This document shows, piece by piece, positions 36,610-46,132 of a DNA stretch of 64,000 nt. The notes beneath the pieces were generated by a model, which saw nothing but the letters and a program-made list of their open reading frames with translations, was not told the origin of the DNA and made no database searches. The DNA comes from Candidatus Rifleibacteriota bacterium. Its GTDB lineage: Bacteria > Muiribacteriota > Ozemobacteria > Ozemobacterales > Ozemobacteraceae. The position numbers and the translations under genes were made by a program. Location of the stretch: NCBI GenBank assembly GCA_024710355.1, contig JANJUX010000011.1, forward strand, positions 62,001 through 126,000. The letters run 5' to 3'. Positions within the stretch are counted from its first letter, which is position 1. The number at the start of each line of letters is the position of its first letter.

Positions 36610-38490
36610 TTACAGCTTGTTCTGCAAAGACCGTATTTCAGATATTTCCTTTTCTTCAAGCCAGAAAGAAAAGGCTACTGGTAGAAAGTCATAGATTTTG
36701 AAAGTTTCTGACTTGTATTTCCCGCTGTGAATTGCCACTCCAAGCTGGATTAATCGCGAAATTCTACTGTCCTGATTTTTGATCAATCTTATAATTTCGA
36801 TACCTTCGATAAAAAAGTCGCCACGGAATTTTAGTTCTGCGAGCTTCCAGAGTAGTTCATCACGGGCCTGATCCGATTTTATTGCTTCCTGAACCTGCAG
36901 AGCGCTGTGAAATTTTTCGAGCCTGGCAAGATGAACAGAACATTCAGCCAGGATTTGATCTGAATTTTCACGTTTCTGCAATTGTGGCAGATTCTCAACT
37001 ATTTCATTGAGCAAAGCGAGCTTGGCGCGAAGATTCCTGTTTTCCGGGTTAATGTCTATTATTCTGAATATCGCCTGAAATTTCTGGAAAGGGTCATCAA
37101 TAGCTGCAATCTTTTTCTGAGCAAGCGAAAAGTTGTCGAGAAAAGCATGTCTGACAGCAATATCGCTTATGGCAAGGTTTCTGGCATTTTTATCAGAAAT
37201 TACCGAGACAATCTCTTCGGCAATAGCCAGTTGATTAAGCTCCAATGCATTTTTCACCAGATAGGTATAGAATTCAGGACGACGAAAATCCTGAGGAATA
37301 GTTGCAACCAGCTTAACAGACTGTTCCATCAGCTGAGCAACTCTCGAATCCTGCTTGTGAAATGCCAGAATGCCACAGGCGCGAACAATTGAATGAATTC
37401 GCGCTTCCGGCTCAACGATCTTTGCCGAGAGATTCAGGGCCTCATCAACCAGCTCAATAGCAGAAGACTGGTGGATTTTTTCACGGTATTCAGAAGCCAC
37501 GGCAAGTAAGGCCTGCGATTTCAAAGAAATGCTGCCAATGCTTTCTACGGCCTCTCTAGCCTGAGAGAAATAACCATCCGCCGCATACTTCATGGCCATA
37601 CTTACCATAAGTTCCGCTTTGGCATCCGGCCGATCAATTTTTCTGGCGAATTCCTGAAAAAACTTACCAGAGCTGATAAGCCTTTCAACAATCTGATGAA
37701 TGGCAGAGCAGCGGTATTCTTCACTTGCTATTGATTCTGCAATCTCAAGAGCCCAGAAATATTCTTCGCTTTCAGCAAGCTTATACGCTATCCAGGAGGT
37801 AAGAGCTATGCTCTGCTCCTCATCGGCGGCACGTTCAGCCAGCTCAATAGCATTAAAAAACAGCTGTCGGGCACGCTCCGGCATTTTTTTCTGATAATAG
37901 GTGCTGCCTAGATCCGTCAGGAGTCTTACCTGGTCTGAAAGATCGGTTAAAAAAACCGATAATGTCAGAGCCCTTTCAAATTCCCCTATTTCGGCATATT
38001 TTAATGCCACTATATGCAGCAACCTGCTTCTGGAAGAAAGATCAGCAATGTCTTCAGCGGCTTCCGACGCCTTTGACAAAACCCTCAAACAATGGCTTTT
38101 CTGACCATTAGAATGAAACAGCAGGGCTATGTCACTGAGCTTTTCGGCTCTCTGCTCCGGCTGGGACAGATTACGGGCGCAGTCATGAAGAATTTCCAGC
38201 GTTTCTTCATGCGAAGCCTTGAGGCGCAGAGATTCAATTTTTTTCTGAATACCCGAGTATGTCGTTTTCCCTAATCTGAAACGACGTTGGGCTATTTTTA
38301 GTGCAAGAGAGCTTGACGGGAATTTATCCGGGATAGAATCGATCAGGCTGAGAGTTTGTTTATACAAATTCAAAGCTTTTATGAAACTGGTCTTTTCTTC
38401 GGCCTGGGCCTGCTGAAAAAGCGAAAATGCCTGAATAAAGATAAAATTCTCGTTTATTCGCCCTCTTCCTGGCTTGCCTTTTGCTGTCAT
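36610..38490 (-). CDS. Large TPR-like helical repeat protein
   Basis: 626 aa; repeats of type KYAEIGEFERALTLSVFLTDLSDQVRLLTDLGSTYYQ. Confidence 0.65.
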   Translation of the reverse strand: MTAKGKPGRGRINENFIFIQAFSLFQQAQAEEKTSFIKALNLYKQTLSLIDSIPDKFPSSSLALKIAQRRFRLGKTTYSGIQKKIESLRLKASHEETLEILHDCARNLSQPEQRAEKLSDIALLFHSNGQKSHCLRVLSKASEAAEDIADLSSRSRLLHIVALKYAEIGEFERALTLSVFLTDLSDQVRLLTDLGSTYYQKKMPERARQLFFNAIELAERAADEEQSIALTSWIAYKLAESEEYFWALEIAESIASEEYRCSAIHQIVERLISSGKFFQEFARKIDRPDAKAELMVSMAMKYAADGYFSQAREAVESIGSISLKSQALLAVASEYREKIHQSSAIELVDEALNLSAKIVEPEARIHSIVRACGILAFHKQDSRVAQLMEQSVKLVATIPQDFRRPEFYTYLVKNALELNQLAIAEEIVSVISDKNARNLAISDIAVRHAFLDNFSLAQKKIAAIDDPFQKFQAIFRIIDINPENRNLRAKLALLNEIVENLPQLQKRENSDQILAECSVHLARLEKFHSALQVQEAIKSDQARDELLWKLAELKFRGDFFIEGIEIIRLIKNQDSRISRLIQLGVAIHSGKYKSETFKIYDFLPVAFSFWLEEKEISEIRSLQNKL

Positions 38491-38575
38491 ATCTTTTTCC
38501 CAACTAAATTATAACATTCTGCAGCGAAAAGTATAAGCAAATGGTTTACAGCGGTGGCCCAATAATCTGTCAGAG

Positions 38576-38600
38576 AAAAAAAAGTCCGCACGGGCGACAG
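38576..38600. repeat. 25-bp direct repeat, copy 1
   Basis: aaaaaaaagtccgcacgggcgacag, identical to 39476-39500. Confidence 0.95.
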
Positions 38601-38705
38601 CGCCACTTCCCATTTACAATTAAACAAATGACCTATAATCCGCAGCAACCGGAATCCCTCCAACTAGCCCACATAGCTTCCTCCAAGCTAGCTTAAACAG
38701 ATGTG

Positions 38706-38734
38706 TTGACTATTAAACAAAAATGTTTCATAAT
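38706..38734 (+). promoter_or_regulatory. hicA promoter with internal inverted repeat
   Basis: TTGACT-N17-CATAAT; spacer contains AAACA-aaaa-TGTTT. Confidence 0.7.
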
Positions 38735-38740
38735 TGTATT

Positions 38741-38923
38741 ATGACATCCAAAGAATTCAAAAAATGGCTGACCGGCCAGGGTTGCACATTTAAACCCGGT
38801 AAGGGTGGTCATTTACGGGTGTTCCTCGGTGATCGGTTTTCGGTTTTGCCAATGCATGGTAGTAATCAGGAGCTAGGCAAAGGCTTGGTTGAGTCGATAA
38901 AAAAGCAGCTCGGGCTGAAGTAG
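38741..38923 (+). CDS. hicA: HicA family mRNA interferase toxin
   Basis: MTSKEFKKWLTGQGCTFKPGKGGHLRVFLGDRFSVLPMHGSNQELGKGLVESIKKQLGL. Confidence 0.9.
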   Translation: MTSKEFKKWLTGQGCTFKPGKGGHLRVFLGDRFSVLPMHGSNQELGKGLVESIKKQLGLK

Positions 38924-38935
38924 TGAGGTGCGCTT

Positions 38936-39361
38936 ATGTTTAAGTATCCGGTTGAACTGATAGACGACAACGGCACTGTTTTGGTAAAGTTTCCAGATAT
39001 CCCAGAGGCAATAACTTTTGGCCAGGATCGTGAAGAAGCACTTCTTCGTGCCTCTGATGCCCTCGAAAGTGCGCTGATGACTTATGTTGAAAAGCGCTGG
39101 CCATTGCCAAAACAGTCGCGGTTGAACGGTAGACCAGGTGTTTCACCATCGCCGCTGTCTTGCTTAAAGTTGGCCTTACACCAGGGGATGATAGAAAAAA
39201 ACTTGAAGAAGTCTGACTTGGCACGTTTGCTTGCCTGCCATATGCCACAAATAGATCGACTTCTCGATCTCAACCACGAATCCAGGCTTGAGCAGCTTGA
39301 ACGAGCACTCGCAGCCATCGGACGATATATGGTTATAGAGGTGCATGATCTCGCTGCGTGA
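38936..39361 (+). CDS. hicB: HicB family antitoxin with C-terminal helix-turn-helix
   Basis: FKYPVELIDDNGTVLVKFPDIPEAITFGQDREEALLRASDALESAL; follows hicA. Confidence 0.9.
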   Translation: MFKYPVELIDDNGTVLVKFPDIPEAITFGQDREEALLRASDALESALMTYVEKRWPLPKQSRLNGRPGVSPSPLSCLKLALHQGMIEKNLKKSDLARLLACHMPQIDRLLDLNHESRLEQLERALAAIGRYMVIEVHDLAA

Positions 39362-39475
39362 AAATGCACATCCACCCATATCTTAGCTTCTTCTTTTTGT
39401 GTGTTTGTGCTAAAACTTAATCAGTTGATCTGACCCGTTGAAATGTAACAGGCAAATAAGCCAATTTTCTGAGAT

Positions 39476-39500
39476 AAAAAAAGTCCGCACGGGCGACAGG
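39476..39500. repeat. 25-bp direct repeat, copy 2 (3' half of the hydA terminator)
   Basis: Identical to 38576-38600, 900 bp apart. Confidence 0.95.
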
Positions 39501-39522
39501 AAAATGGCGCCGGTGCGGGCAA
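39476..39522 (-). terminator. Terminator of the rex-hydCBA operon
   Basis: Minus strand CCGCAC-C-GGCG..CGCC-C-GTGCGGACTTTTTTTT. Confidence 0.8.
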
Positions 39523-39595
39523 AATAGAGAGATTCAAGAATCGGGAACCGGGCGGCGGCACCCACAAAACGGGGCCGCCGCCCCGATAAACATAG

Positions 39596-41614
39596 TTACG
39601 AGGTCTTCTTCTTCAGCTCGGCGTTGAGAACTTCGCGGGCCTTGTCGAAGGTGCATTTGCTGATCAGCTGGTCGCCGATCATCACGTTCGGAGCCTGGCC
39701 GCACTTTTCGAAGCAGAAGGTTGCCTGAATGTCGACCGCATCCTGCAGACCGCGGCTTTCGATATCTTTGGTCAGAGCCTTGAGAATGCTCTGTGAGCCT
39801 TTGAGATAACAGTTGGTGCCGACGCAGACCTTGATCGACAGTTTGTCGGTACCTTCGCCGGTCATCAGCGGCATGCCCTTGTCGGAAATGCGTCTGCGTG
39901 ACTGGTATTTGGTGTGCAGCATGTGATGAGCCTTGTGGCTGCCCGGGTTGTCGAGAACCTTTTCGTAGGTTTCGATAATGTAGGGGTTTTCCTGGGCTTT
40001 ATGCAGCTGCAGCATCTTGTCGGCTTCATACAGGCCCTTGGCGCGGCGCTTGATAGTGCCGGGAGTGAAGTTGACCGGCTGACCGGCGCCGCCGACGCAG
40101 CCACCCGGGCAGGCCATTACTTCGATGATGTCATAGTTGCATTTGCCGGCTTTGACTTCTTCAGCCAGTTTGCGGGCATTCTTCAGGCCGTGGGCGATCG
40201 CCATGCGCACCTGCTTGCCGGCCACTTCAAGAGTGGCTTCGCGAATGCCGGCTTCGCCGCGCACCTGATGGAAATCCACATTGTTGAGCTTTTCGCCGGT
40301 GACTTTTTCGACGGCAAAGCGCAGAACCGCTTCAGTGACGCCGCCGGTCGTGCCGAAGATGACGCCGGCGCCGGTCTTGAAGCCCATCGGCAGGTCGAGA
40401 GATTCGGGGTCGAGTTCCATGAAGTTCAGGCCGCTGGCTTCGATCATGCGGCTGAGTTCCTGGGTGGTGATGACCGCATCGACGTCGGCGAGATTTTCAT
40501 GCGTGAATTCGGGGCGCTTCGCTTCGAACTTCTTGGCAGTGCAGGGCATGATCGAAACGATGAAGAGATTTTCGGGTTTGACGTTGAGCATTTTCGGCAG
40601 AGTCGCGCGGGCGAGCGAGCCGAACATCTGCTGCGGTGATTTGCATGAAGACAGGCGCGGCAGAATTTCGGGGTAATACTGTTCGGCGAATTTAACCCAG
40701 GCCGGGCAGCAGGAAGTGAACTGCGGCAGCTTTTCGCCCTTCGTGAAGCGTTCGAGGAATTCGGTACCTTCTTCCATGACCGTCAGGTCAGCTGAGAAAG
40801 AGGTGTCGAAAACCTTGTCGAAACCCATTTTCTTGAGGGCGGCGGTGATCTTGCCGGTGACGATATCGCCGGAAGTCATGCCGAACTGTTCGCCGAGTGC
40901 AACGCGAACCGCCGGGGCGATCTGCGCGACGACGACCTTTTCGGGGTTGTCGAGAGCGGCAAATACCTTGTCGACGTCCTGTTTGACCGTAATCGCACCA
41001 ACCGGGCAGACGGCGGCGCACTGACCGCAGTTGACGCATTCGACCTTCGCCAGGTCTTTATTGAAAGCCGGAGTCACGACCGTATGTTTGCCGCGGTGGG
41101 CGAAGTCGATGGCGCCGATGCTCTGAATTTCGCGGCAGTATCTGACGCAGTCGCCGCAGAGAACGCACTTGTTGGGGTCGCGCACCAGCGAATCGGAAGA
41201 GAGATCGACCGGGTGATCGAGTTTGGCTTTTTTGAAGCGCACTTCAGTGATGCCGAGCTTGCGGGCCAGTTCTTCGAGTTTGCACTTGCTGCTCTGTGGG
41301 CAGGTCGGGCATTCAACGCGGTGATTGGCAAGCAGCAGCTCAACCGAAATCTTGCGGATCTCACGGATTTCTTCGGTGGCGGTCTTAACTTTCATGCCCG
41401 GTTCAGGCTTGATCGAGCAGGAAGCATTGAGGCCGCGGCCTTCGATATCGACGAGACACAGGCGGCAGGCGCCGTAAATGCTGAGTTCTGAATGATAGCA
41501 GAAAGTCGGAATCTCGATGCCGGACTTTCTGATGAGTTCGAGAAGATTGCGTTCGCCTTCGATAGCGACGTTCTGACCATTGATCTGAACAAAACCCTTA
41601 TCGTTGTTAGACAT
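39596..41614 (-). CDS. hydA: [FeFe] hydrogenase catalytic subunit (group A3-like, HydA/HndD)
   Basis: TSCCPAWVKFAEQYYPE, MPCTAKKFEAKRPEF, EVMACPGGCVGGAGQP; 2Fe-2S and 4Fe-4S domains; C-terminal thioredoxin-like 2Fe-2S domain. Confidence 0.93.
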   Translation of the reverse strand: MSNNDKGFVQINGQNVAIEGERNLLELIRKSGIEIPTFCYHSELSIYGACRLCLVDIEGRGLNASCSIKPEPGMKVKTATEEIREIRKISVELLLANHRVECPTCPQSSKCKLEELARKLGITEVRFKKAKLDHPVDLSSDSLVRDPNKCVLCGDCVRYCREIQSIGAIDFAHRGKHTVVTPAFNKDLAKVECVNCGQCAAVCPVGAITVKQDVDKVFAALDNPEKVVVAQIAPAVRVALGEQFGMTSGDIVTGKITAALKKMGFDKVFDTSFSADLTVMEEGTEFLERFTKGEKLPQFTSCCPAWVKFAEQYYPEILPRLSSCKSPQQMFGSLARATLPKMLNVKPENLFIVSIMPCTAKKFEAKRPEFTHENLADVDAVITTQELSRMIEASGLNFMELDPESLDLPMGFKTGAGVIFGTTGGVTEAVLRFAVEKVTGEKLNNVDFHQVRGEAGIREATLEVAGKQVRMAIAHGLKNARKLAEEVKAGKCNYDIIEVMACPGGCVGGAGQPVNFTPGTIKRRAKGLYEADKMLQLHKAQENPYIIETYEKVLDNPGSHKAHHMLHTKYQSRRRISDKGMPLMTGEGTDKLSIKVCVGTNCYLKGSQSILKALTKDIESRGLQDAVDIQATFCFEKCGQAPNVMIGDQLISKCTFDKAREVLNAELKKKTS

Positions 41615-41617
41615 AGC

Positions 41618-43507
41618 TCACACCCCTGTAATAGCGTTGAATTTGCAGGCGGCCGCACAGGCACCGCATTTGATGCAGAGTTCGGCATCGATAACGTGAG
41701 GTTTCTTGACTTCGCCTTTGATGGCGCCGACCGGGCACTTTCTGGCGCAGAGAGTGCAGCCTTTGCACAGCTCGGCGTGGATTTCCGGGTTGGCAAGAGC
41801 TTTGCACTGACCGGCCGGGCATTTCTTCTGGAAAACATGCGCTTCATACTCATGTCTGAAATAGCGCAGCGTCGAAAGAACCGGACTCGGGGCAGTCTTG
41901 CCCAGACCGCAGAGGGAAGCTTTGGCGACGGCTCTGGCAAGCTTTTCGAGGTTTACCAGCGTGCTTTCGTCAGCATCACCGCGCATGATATCGTCGAGCA
42001 TGCTCAGCATCTGGCGAGTGCCTTCGCGGCAGAGAACGCATTTTCCGCATGATTCGTTCTGGGTGAACTGCATGAAGAAACGGGCTACTGAAACCATGCA
42101 GGTGGTTTTGTTCATGACGACCAGGCCGCCGGAGCCAACCATGGCGCCCTTGTCTTTAAGAGAGTCGAAATCGACCGGCAGATCGAGGTGCTCGGCAGTC
42201 AGACAGCCGCCTGACGGGCCACCGATCTGCACAGCCTTGAAGCCGTCGGGCATCGGTTTGCCGCGGTCATCGGTAATGCCGCCGCCGATGTTGAAGATGA
42301 TCTCGCGCAGGCTGGTTCCGAACGGAACTTCAATCAGACCGGTGTTGGCAACATGACCGGTAAGCGCGAAGGTCTTGGTGCCCGGTGATTTTTCGGTGCC
42401 CTGTTCTCTGAACCATTTGGCGCCGTTTCTTATGATCAGCGGCACACAGGCGAGGGTTTCGACGTTGTTGATGACGGTCGGCTTGCCGAACAGACCGCTT
42501 TCAGCCGGGAACGGCGGTTTCGGGGTCGGCATGCCGCGCTTGCCTTCTACTGAAGCGATCAGGGCGGTTTCTTCACCGCAGACAAAGGCGCCGGCGCCTT
42601 CCATGACGTTTACGTCGAATTCAAATTCGGTGCCGAAGATGTTTTTGCCGAGAACGCCGAGTTTGCGGGCGTCTTCGATGGCTTTGCGCATGCGTTTAAC
42701 TGCGAGCGGGTATTCGGCGCGGCAGTAGATGACGCCTTCATTGGCTTCGATGGCGCGGGCGGCGATCATCATGCCTTCGATGATCGCATGCGGGTTGCCT
42801 TCCATGACGCTTCTGTCCATGAATGCACCCGGATCGCCTTCGTCGGCGTTACAGATAACGTATTTTTTCGGATTCTTGTGGACCAGAGTCAGCTGCCATT
42901 TTTTGCCGGTCGGGAAACCGCCGCCGCCACGACCGCGCAGGCCGGAATGCAGAATTTCTTCGCAGACGGTTTCGGGTTTCATATTGGTGATGGCGTTTTT
43001 GGCACCTTCATAGCCGCCGTGCGAAATGTATTCGTTGATATCTTCAGGGCAGATGTGACCACATTCTTTGAGAACGGTGCGTTTCTGGCGTTTGTAGAAG
43101 GTGATGTCGTCGCTGCCTCTTGAATGTTTACCCGTAGCCGGTTCGACGAACAGCAGACGATCGACGAGTTCGCCATTTTTGAGGGTTTTTTCGACGATTT
43201 CTTCGGCGTCAGCAGCTTTAACGCGGGTATAGAGAATGTTTTCCGGCATGATGGTGACCAGCGGGCCCATCTGACAGAAACCGTGACAGCCGCTTTTCGA
43301 GACGCGAATGTCGCCTTTGCCTTCTTCGTGAGCTTCAACTCTGACTTTGAGGCCAGCTTCGGTGATTTTTTTCACAAGGGCGTCGATGAGAGGCAGGGCG
43401 CCGTTGGCGACACAGGCGGTACCGGCACAGACGATGACACGCCTTTCCTCGGCATTGGCTTTGTATTCAGAAGCGATTTTTTTGAGATCGATGTTGTGGC
43501 CGCTCAT
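41618..43507 (-). CDS. hydB: NuoF-like NAD(P)-binding hydrogenase subunit (HydB/HndC)
   Basis: GLRGRGGGGFPTGKKW, CNADEGDPGAFMDRSVMEGNPH, SCGKCVLCREGTRQM; C-terminal 2x4Fe-4S. Confidence 0.93.
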   Translation of the reverse strand: MSGHNIDLKKIASEYKANAEERRVIVCAGTACVANGALPLIDALVKKITEAGLKVRVEAHEEGKGDIRVSKSGCHGFCQMGPLVTIMPENILYTRVKAADAEEIVEKTLKNGELVDRLLFVEPATGKHSRGSDDITFYKRQKRTVLKECGHICPEDINEYISHGGYEGAKNAITNMKPETVCEEILHSGLRGRGGGGFPTGKKWQLTLVHKNPKKYVICNADEGDPGAFMDRSVMEGNPHAIIEGMMIAARAIEANEGVIYCRAEYPLAVKRMRKAIEDARKLGVLGKNIFGTEFEFDVNVMEGAGAFVCGEETALIASVEGKRGMPTPKPPFPAESGLFGKPTVINNVETLACVPLIIRNGAKWFREQGTEKSPGTKTFALTGHVANTGLIEVPFGTSLREIIFNIGGGITDDRGKPMPDGFKAVQIGGPSGGCLTAEHLDLPVDFDSLKDKGAMVGSGGLVVMNKTTCMVSVARFFMQFTQNESCGKCVLCREGTRQMLSMLDDIMRGDADESTLVNLEKLARAVAKASLCGLGKTAPSPVLSTLRYFRHEYEAHVFQKKCPAGQCKALANPEIHAELCKGCTLCARKCPVGAIKGEVKKPHVIDAELCIKCGACAAACKFNAITGV

Positions 43508-44004
43508 TTGGCTTCCTCCCGGGCGATGATATTGTCGAGCAGAGCGATGGTTGATTCAGGAGTCATCAGGCCATGAACTTCTTCATTGATGACGAGAACC
43601 GGTGCGAGACCGCAGGCGCCGAGGCACGAAACGGTTTCGACGGTGAACAGCATGTCGGGGGTGGTCATCTTGTCTTCAGTCAGCTTCAGCTTCTTCATCA
43701 GAACTTCAAGTATCGGAATCGACTTTTTAACGTGGCAGGCAGTGCCGTCGCAAACTTTGATCAGATACTTTCCCTTGGGGGTGAGTGCGAAGTGTGAATA
43801 GAAAGTGGCAACACCATAGACCTGAGCAGAGGGAATGCCGAGCGAAGTGGCAACGTAGTACATTACATCTTCGGGAAGGTAGCGATACTCTTCCTGGACT
43901 GCCTGCAGAATCGGAACGAGCTTCGAACTGTCGTTGTTGTAGCGTTCGATGATTTCGCAGACTTTTTCGAACTTTCTCATCATGGTGTCTGTCTGGCCGG
44001 TCAT
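43504..44004 (-). CDS. hydC: NuoE-like [2Fe-2S] hydrogenase subunit (HydC/HndA)
   Basis: VYGVATFYSHFALTPKGKYLIKVCDGTACHVK...ETVSCLGACGLAPV. Confidence 0.93.
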   Translation of the reverse strand: MTGQTDTMMRKFEKVCEIIERYNNDSSKLVPILQAVQEEYRYLPEDVMYYVATSLGIPSAQVYGVATFYSHFALTPKGKYLIKVCDGTACHVKKSIPILEVLMKKLKLTEDKMTTPDMLFTVETVSCLGACGLAPVLVINEEVHGLMTPESTIALLDNIIAREEAK

Positions 44005-44669
44005 TTGACGACCTCCTGTCTGAATTTTCCTGACTGCATGAGCAGTTGCAGTTTTTTTGAAAGAACCGCAAGGCCGGCGGCGAGGTTTTCATTCTGAATG
44101 ATTACCCCTTCCGGGACCTTGATTGCTGCCGGGGCGAAGTTCCAGATGCCGCGGATGCCGCCTTCGATCATCTGATCGGCGACTTCCTGAGCGGCATTTT
44201 CTGAGGTGGCAATTACGCCGATTTTGATTTTCATGCGTGAGCAGAGATTGGGAAGCTTCTCGATGGGCAGAACCTTAACGTCGCAGAATGACTTGCCGAC
44301 GATGGCCGGGTCTTTATCGAAAGCGGCGACGATTTTAAAACCATAGCGTTTGAAACCTTCATATTTGAGCAGCGCTTTGCCGATGTTGCCGACGCCGACG
44401 AGAAAAGCCTCGTCGATGCGGTTCCAGCCGAAGAAGTCTTCGAGGCTGCGCAGCAGGGTTTCTATCTGGTAACCGACCTTGGGCATACCTCTGATACCGG
44501 TGTAAGCCAGGTCTTTGCGAATCTGTGGCGGGTCGAGATTGAGATCATTACCGATATGAGTGCAGGAAATGGCTTCGCGGCCTGTTGCCAGCACGGTTTT
44601 GAGGTAGTGATAATAAAGCGGCAGCCTTCTCAGGGTAGGCTCAGGAACATGTACAATCTGTTTGTTCAT
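44001..44669 (-). CDS. rex: Redox-sensing transcriptional repressor Rex
   Basis: PEPTLRRLPLYYHYLK, DLNLDPPQIRKDLAYTG, GVGNIGKALLKYEGFKRYGFKIVAAFDKDP; start at MNKQ. Confidence 0.93.
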   Translation of the reverse strand: MNKQIVHVPEPTLRRLPLYYHYLKTVLATGREAISCTHIGNDLNLDPPQIRKDLAYTGIRGMPKVGYQIETLLRSLEDFFGWNRIDEAFLVGVGNIGKALLKYEGFKRYGFKIVAAFDKDPAIVGKSFCDVKVLPIEKLPNLCSRMKIKIGVIATSENAAQEVADQMIEGGIRGIWNFAPAAIKVPEGVIIQNENLAAGLAVLSKKLQLLMQSGKFRQEVVK

Positions 44670-44859
44670 TTTTTTACATCTCCGCTTTGCGGTCTTGAAT
44701 CTCGCCCCCGGGTTTTCGTCTGCTTCTGTCGATACCTGGCCACCTTCGACTGGCTCTGGTGGATTGGAACTCACATCTGCAGCGACTTTTTGCCCAGTCA
44801 ATCAGTTTATTTCGATATCGATATTTTTTTATCGATAAAAATTTCCTGATTACATCTTT

Positions 44860-44888
44860 AATATAAAAGATATCGGCAAATCCGTCAA
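44860..44888 (-). promoter_or_regulatory. Promoter of rex-hydCBA
   Basis: Minus strand TTGACG (44883-44888) - N17 - TATATT (44860-44865). Confidence 0.65.
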
Positions 44889-44894
44889 CTAGTT

Positions 44895-44912
44895 TTGTGA
44901 AATTTTTCTTTT
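44895..44912. promoter_or_regulatory. Imperfect Rex operator just upstream of the rex -35
   Basis: TTGTGAAATTTTTCtttt; one perfect half site, 14/18 overall. Confidence 0.45.
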
Positions 44913-45088
44913 TCTTCGTAGATTGTTATTAGAAGCGGGAATGTGTTCAAAAATTTGTTCAACTGTTTTACGGATCTTCTCTAACATTGAGTTCCTAAGG
45001 CTTCCATGGATAAAATAAAAGCGAAGAAAAGAAAAGCAACTGTAGACGGCTCTCGCAAATAGCCACTGATTAAGGAAGTAACCAACAT

Positions 45089-45115
45089 CTTGAGGTGCCA
45101 GAATGGTACCTCAAG
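45089..45115. repeat. 11-bp stem inverted repeat (one G.U), unassigned
   Basis: CTTGAGGTGCC-agaat-GGTACCTCAAG. Confidence 0.7.
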
Positions 45116-45142
45116 AGTCGTAATGAGAGTTCTGAAAAAAGG

Positions 45143-45844
45143 CTATTTCGCGCTTTCCGGAAACAGTGAATCGAGCACGACCAGAGAGCTGGCCAGCTGC
45201 AGGTAGATAATGTCGGCCGGTTCGATGTCTTTGCTGGCGCGCAGTTCCGGTCTGAAAAACTGGCATTTGCCTGGCAGCTCGACAAGCAGGGGCTCCTGTT
45301 CGGGTTTGAGCACCTGAAAGCCCGGGCCCATGACCGGGTCACAACCGGCCTTCTGCAGCTCAAAGCCGCTTTTTGCGAACATCGTGCCGATCAGGTTGAA
45401 ATGATATTGCGGCAACGACTTTTTCAGCAGGAAACTGGCGCTTTCTGTGGGTTTCGCGACGGCAGGTTCCGGCAGTATGCAGACAAGGTGCGGCTTGATT
45501 CTTTTCAGTGTCTGACGAAAGGCAGTCATGCCGGCGTTATCGGCCGGGTCGAGTTCGGGGGCGAAATGCCAGGTGACCGGCATGTGCCGGAAATTGCAGG
45601 TTCCACGCTGCAGCAGGTTGACGAGGCAGACCATGCCGGTGCCGGCTGTGGATTCTTTTGTTGCAGGGCCGACGATGAGAAAGTCGATTGTGCCGTCGCC
45701 AAAAGAGTATGTCTGCCCGTTGCATTTGAACCGGTTGTCGAAAGTAACGGTGCGTTCGAAATAATCTTTAACCTCGATGCGCGACAGACGTCTTTCCACG
45801 TCGACAGTCTCGTTGAGCAGATCGTAAAGTGCGGCTTCAATCAT
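45143..45844 (-). CDS. Conserved hypothetical protein
   Basis: 234 aa from MIEAALYDLLNE with AAAGGAAAA RBS; no family recognised. Confidence 0.55.
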   Translation of the reverse strand: MIEAALYDLLNETVDVERRLSRIEVKDYFERTVTFDNRFKCNGQTYSFGDGTIDFLIVGPATKESTAGTGMVCLVNLLQRGTCNFRHMPVTWHFAPELDPADNAGMTAFRQTLKRIKPHLVCILPEPAVAKPTESASFLLKKSLPQYHFNLIGTMFAKSGFELQKAGCDPVMGPGFQVLKPEQEPLLVELPGKCQFFRPELRASKDIEPADIIYLQLASSLVVLDSLFPESAK

Positions 45845-45970
45845 TTTTGCTTTTCCTTTCTCTGTTTCATCTGTCGCAATTATACAACTGCCAGGCAAAT
45901 TTTGCCGTTTTAACATTATTGATTTCTGCGTAAACGACCTGGGCTGTTAATGAGCACCGTTTATATTTTC

Positions 45971-46000
45971 GGCCACCGATTAACACCGATAAACACTGAT
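45971..46000. repeat. Three 10-bp tandem units NNNCACYGAT
   Basis: ggcCACCGAT taaCACCGAT aaaCACTGAT. Confidence 0.6.
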
Positions 46001-46132
46001 GTGTCTATATAATCTGCTTTGTTTTGCTGTCTTCAATAATTTCGTTCGGGCACTTGTACCAGCTGCGATTTTCGTTTATAAAGAGAGGGCTCTGAAGAGA
46101 ATCGAATAAATTGAAATTACTGTGAGGTAAAC

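Noticed and set aside
39914-40639. 241-aa plus-strand ORF over hydA
   Set aside because: Antisense to a strongly supported hydrogenase gene; similar shadow ORFs occur over hydB, hydC and the HydS genes
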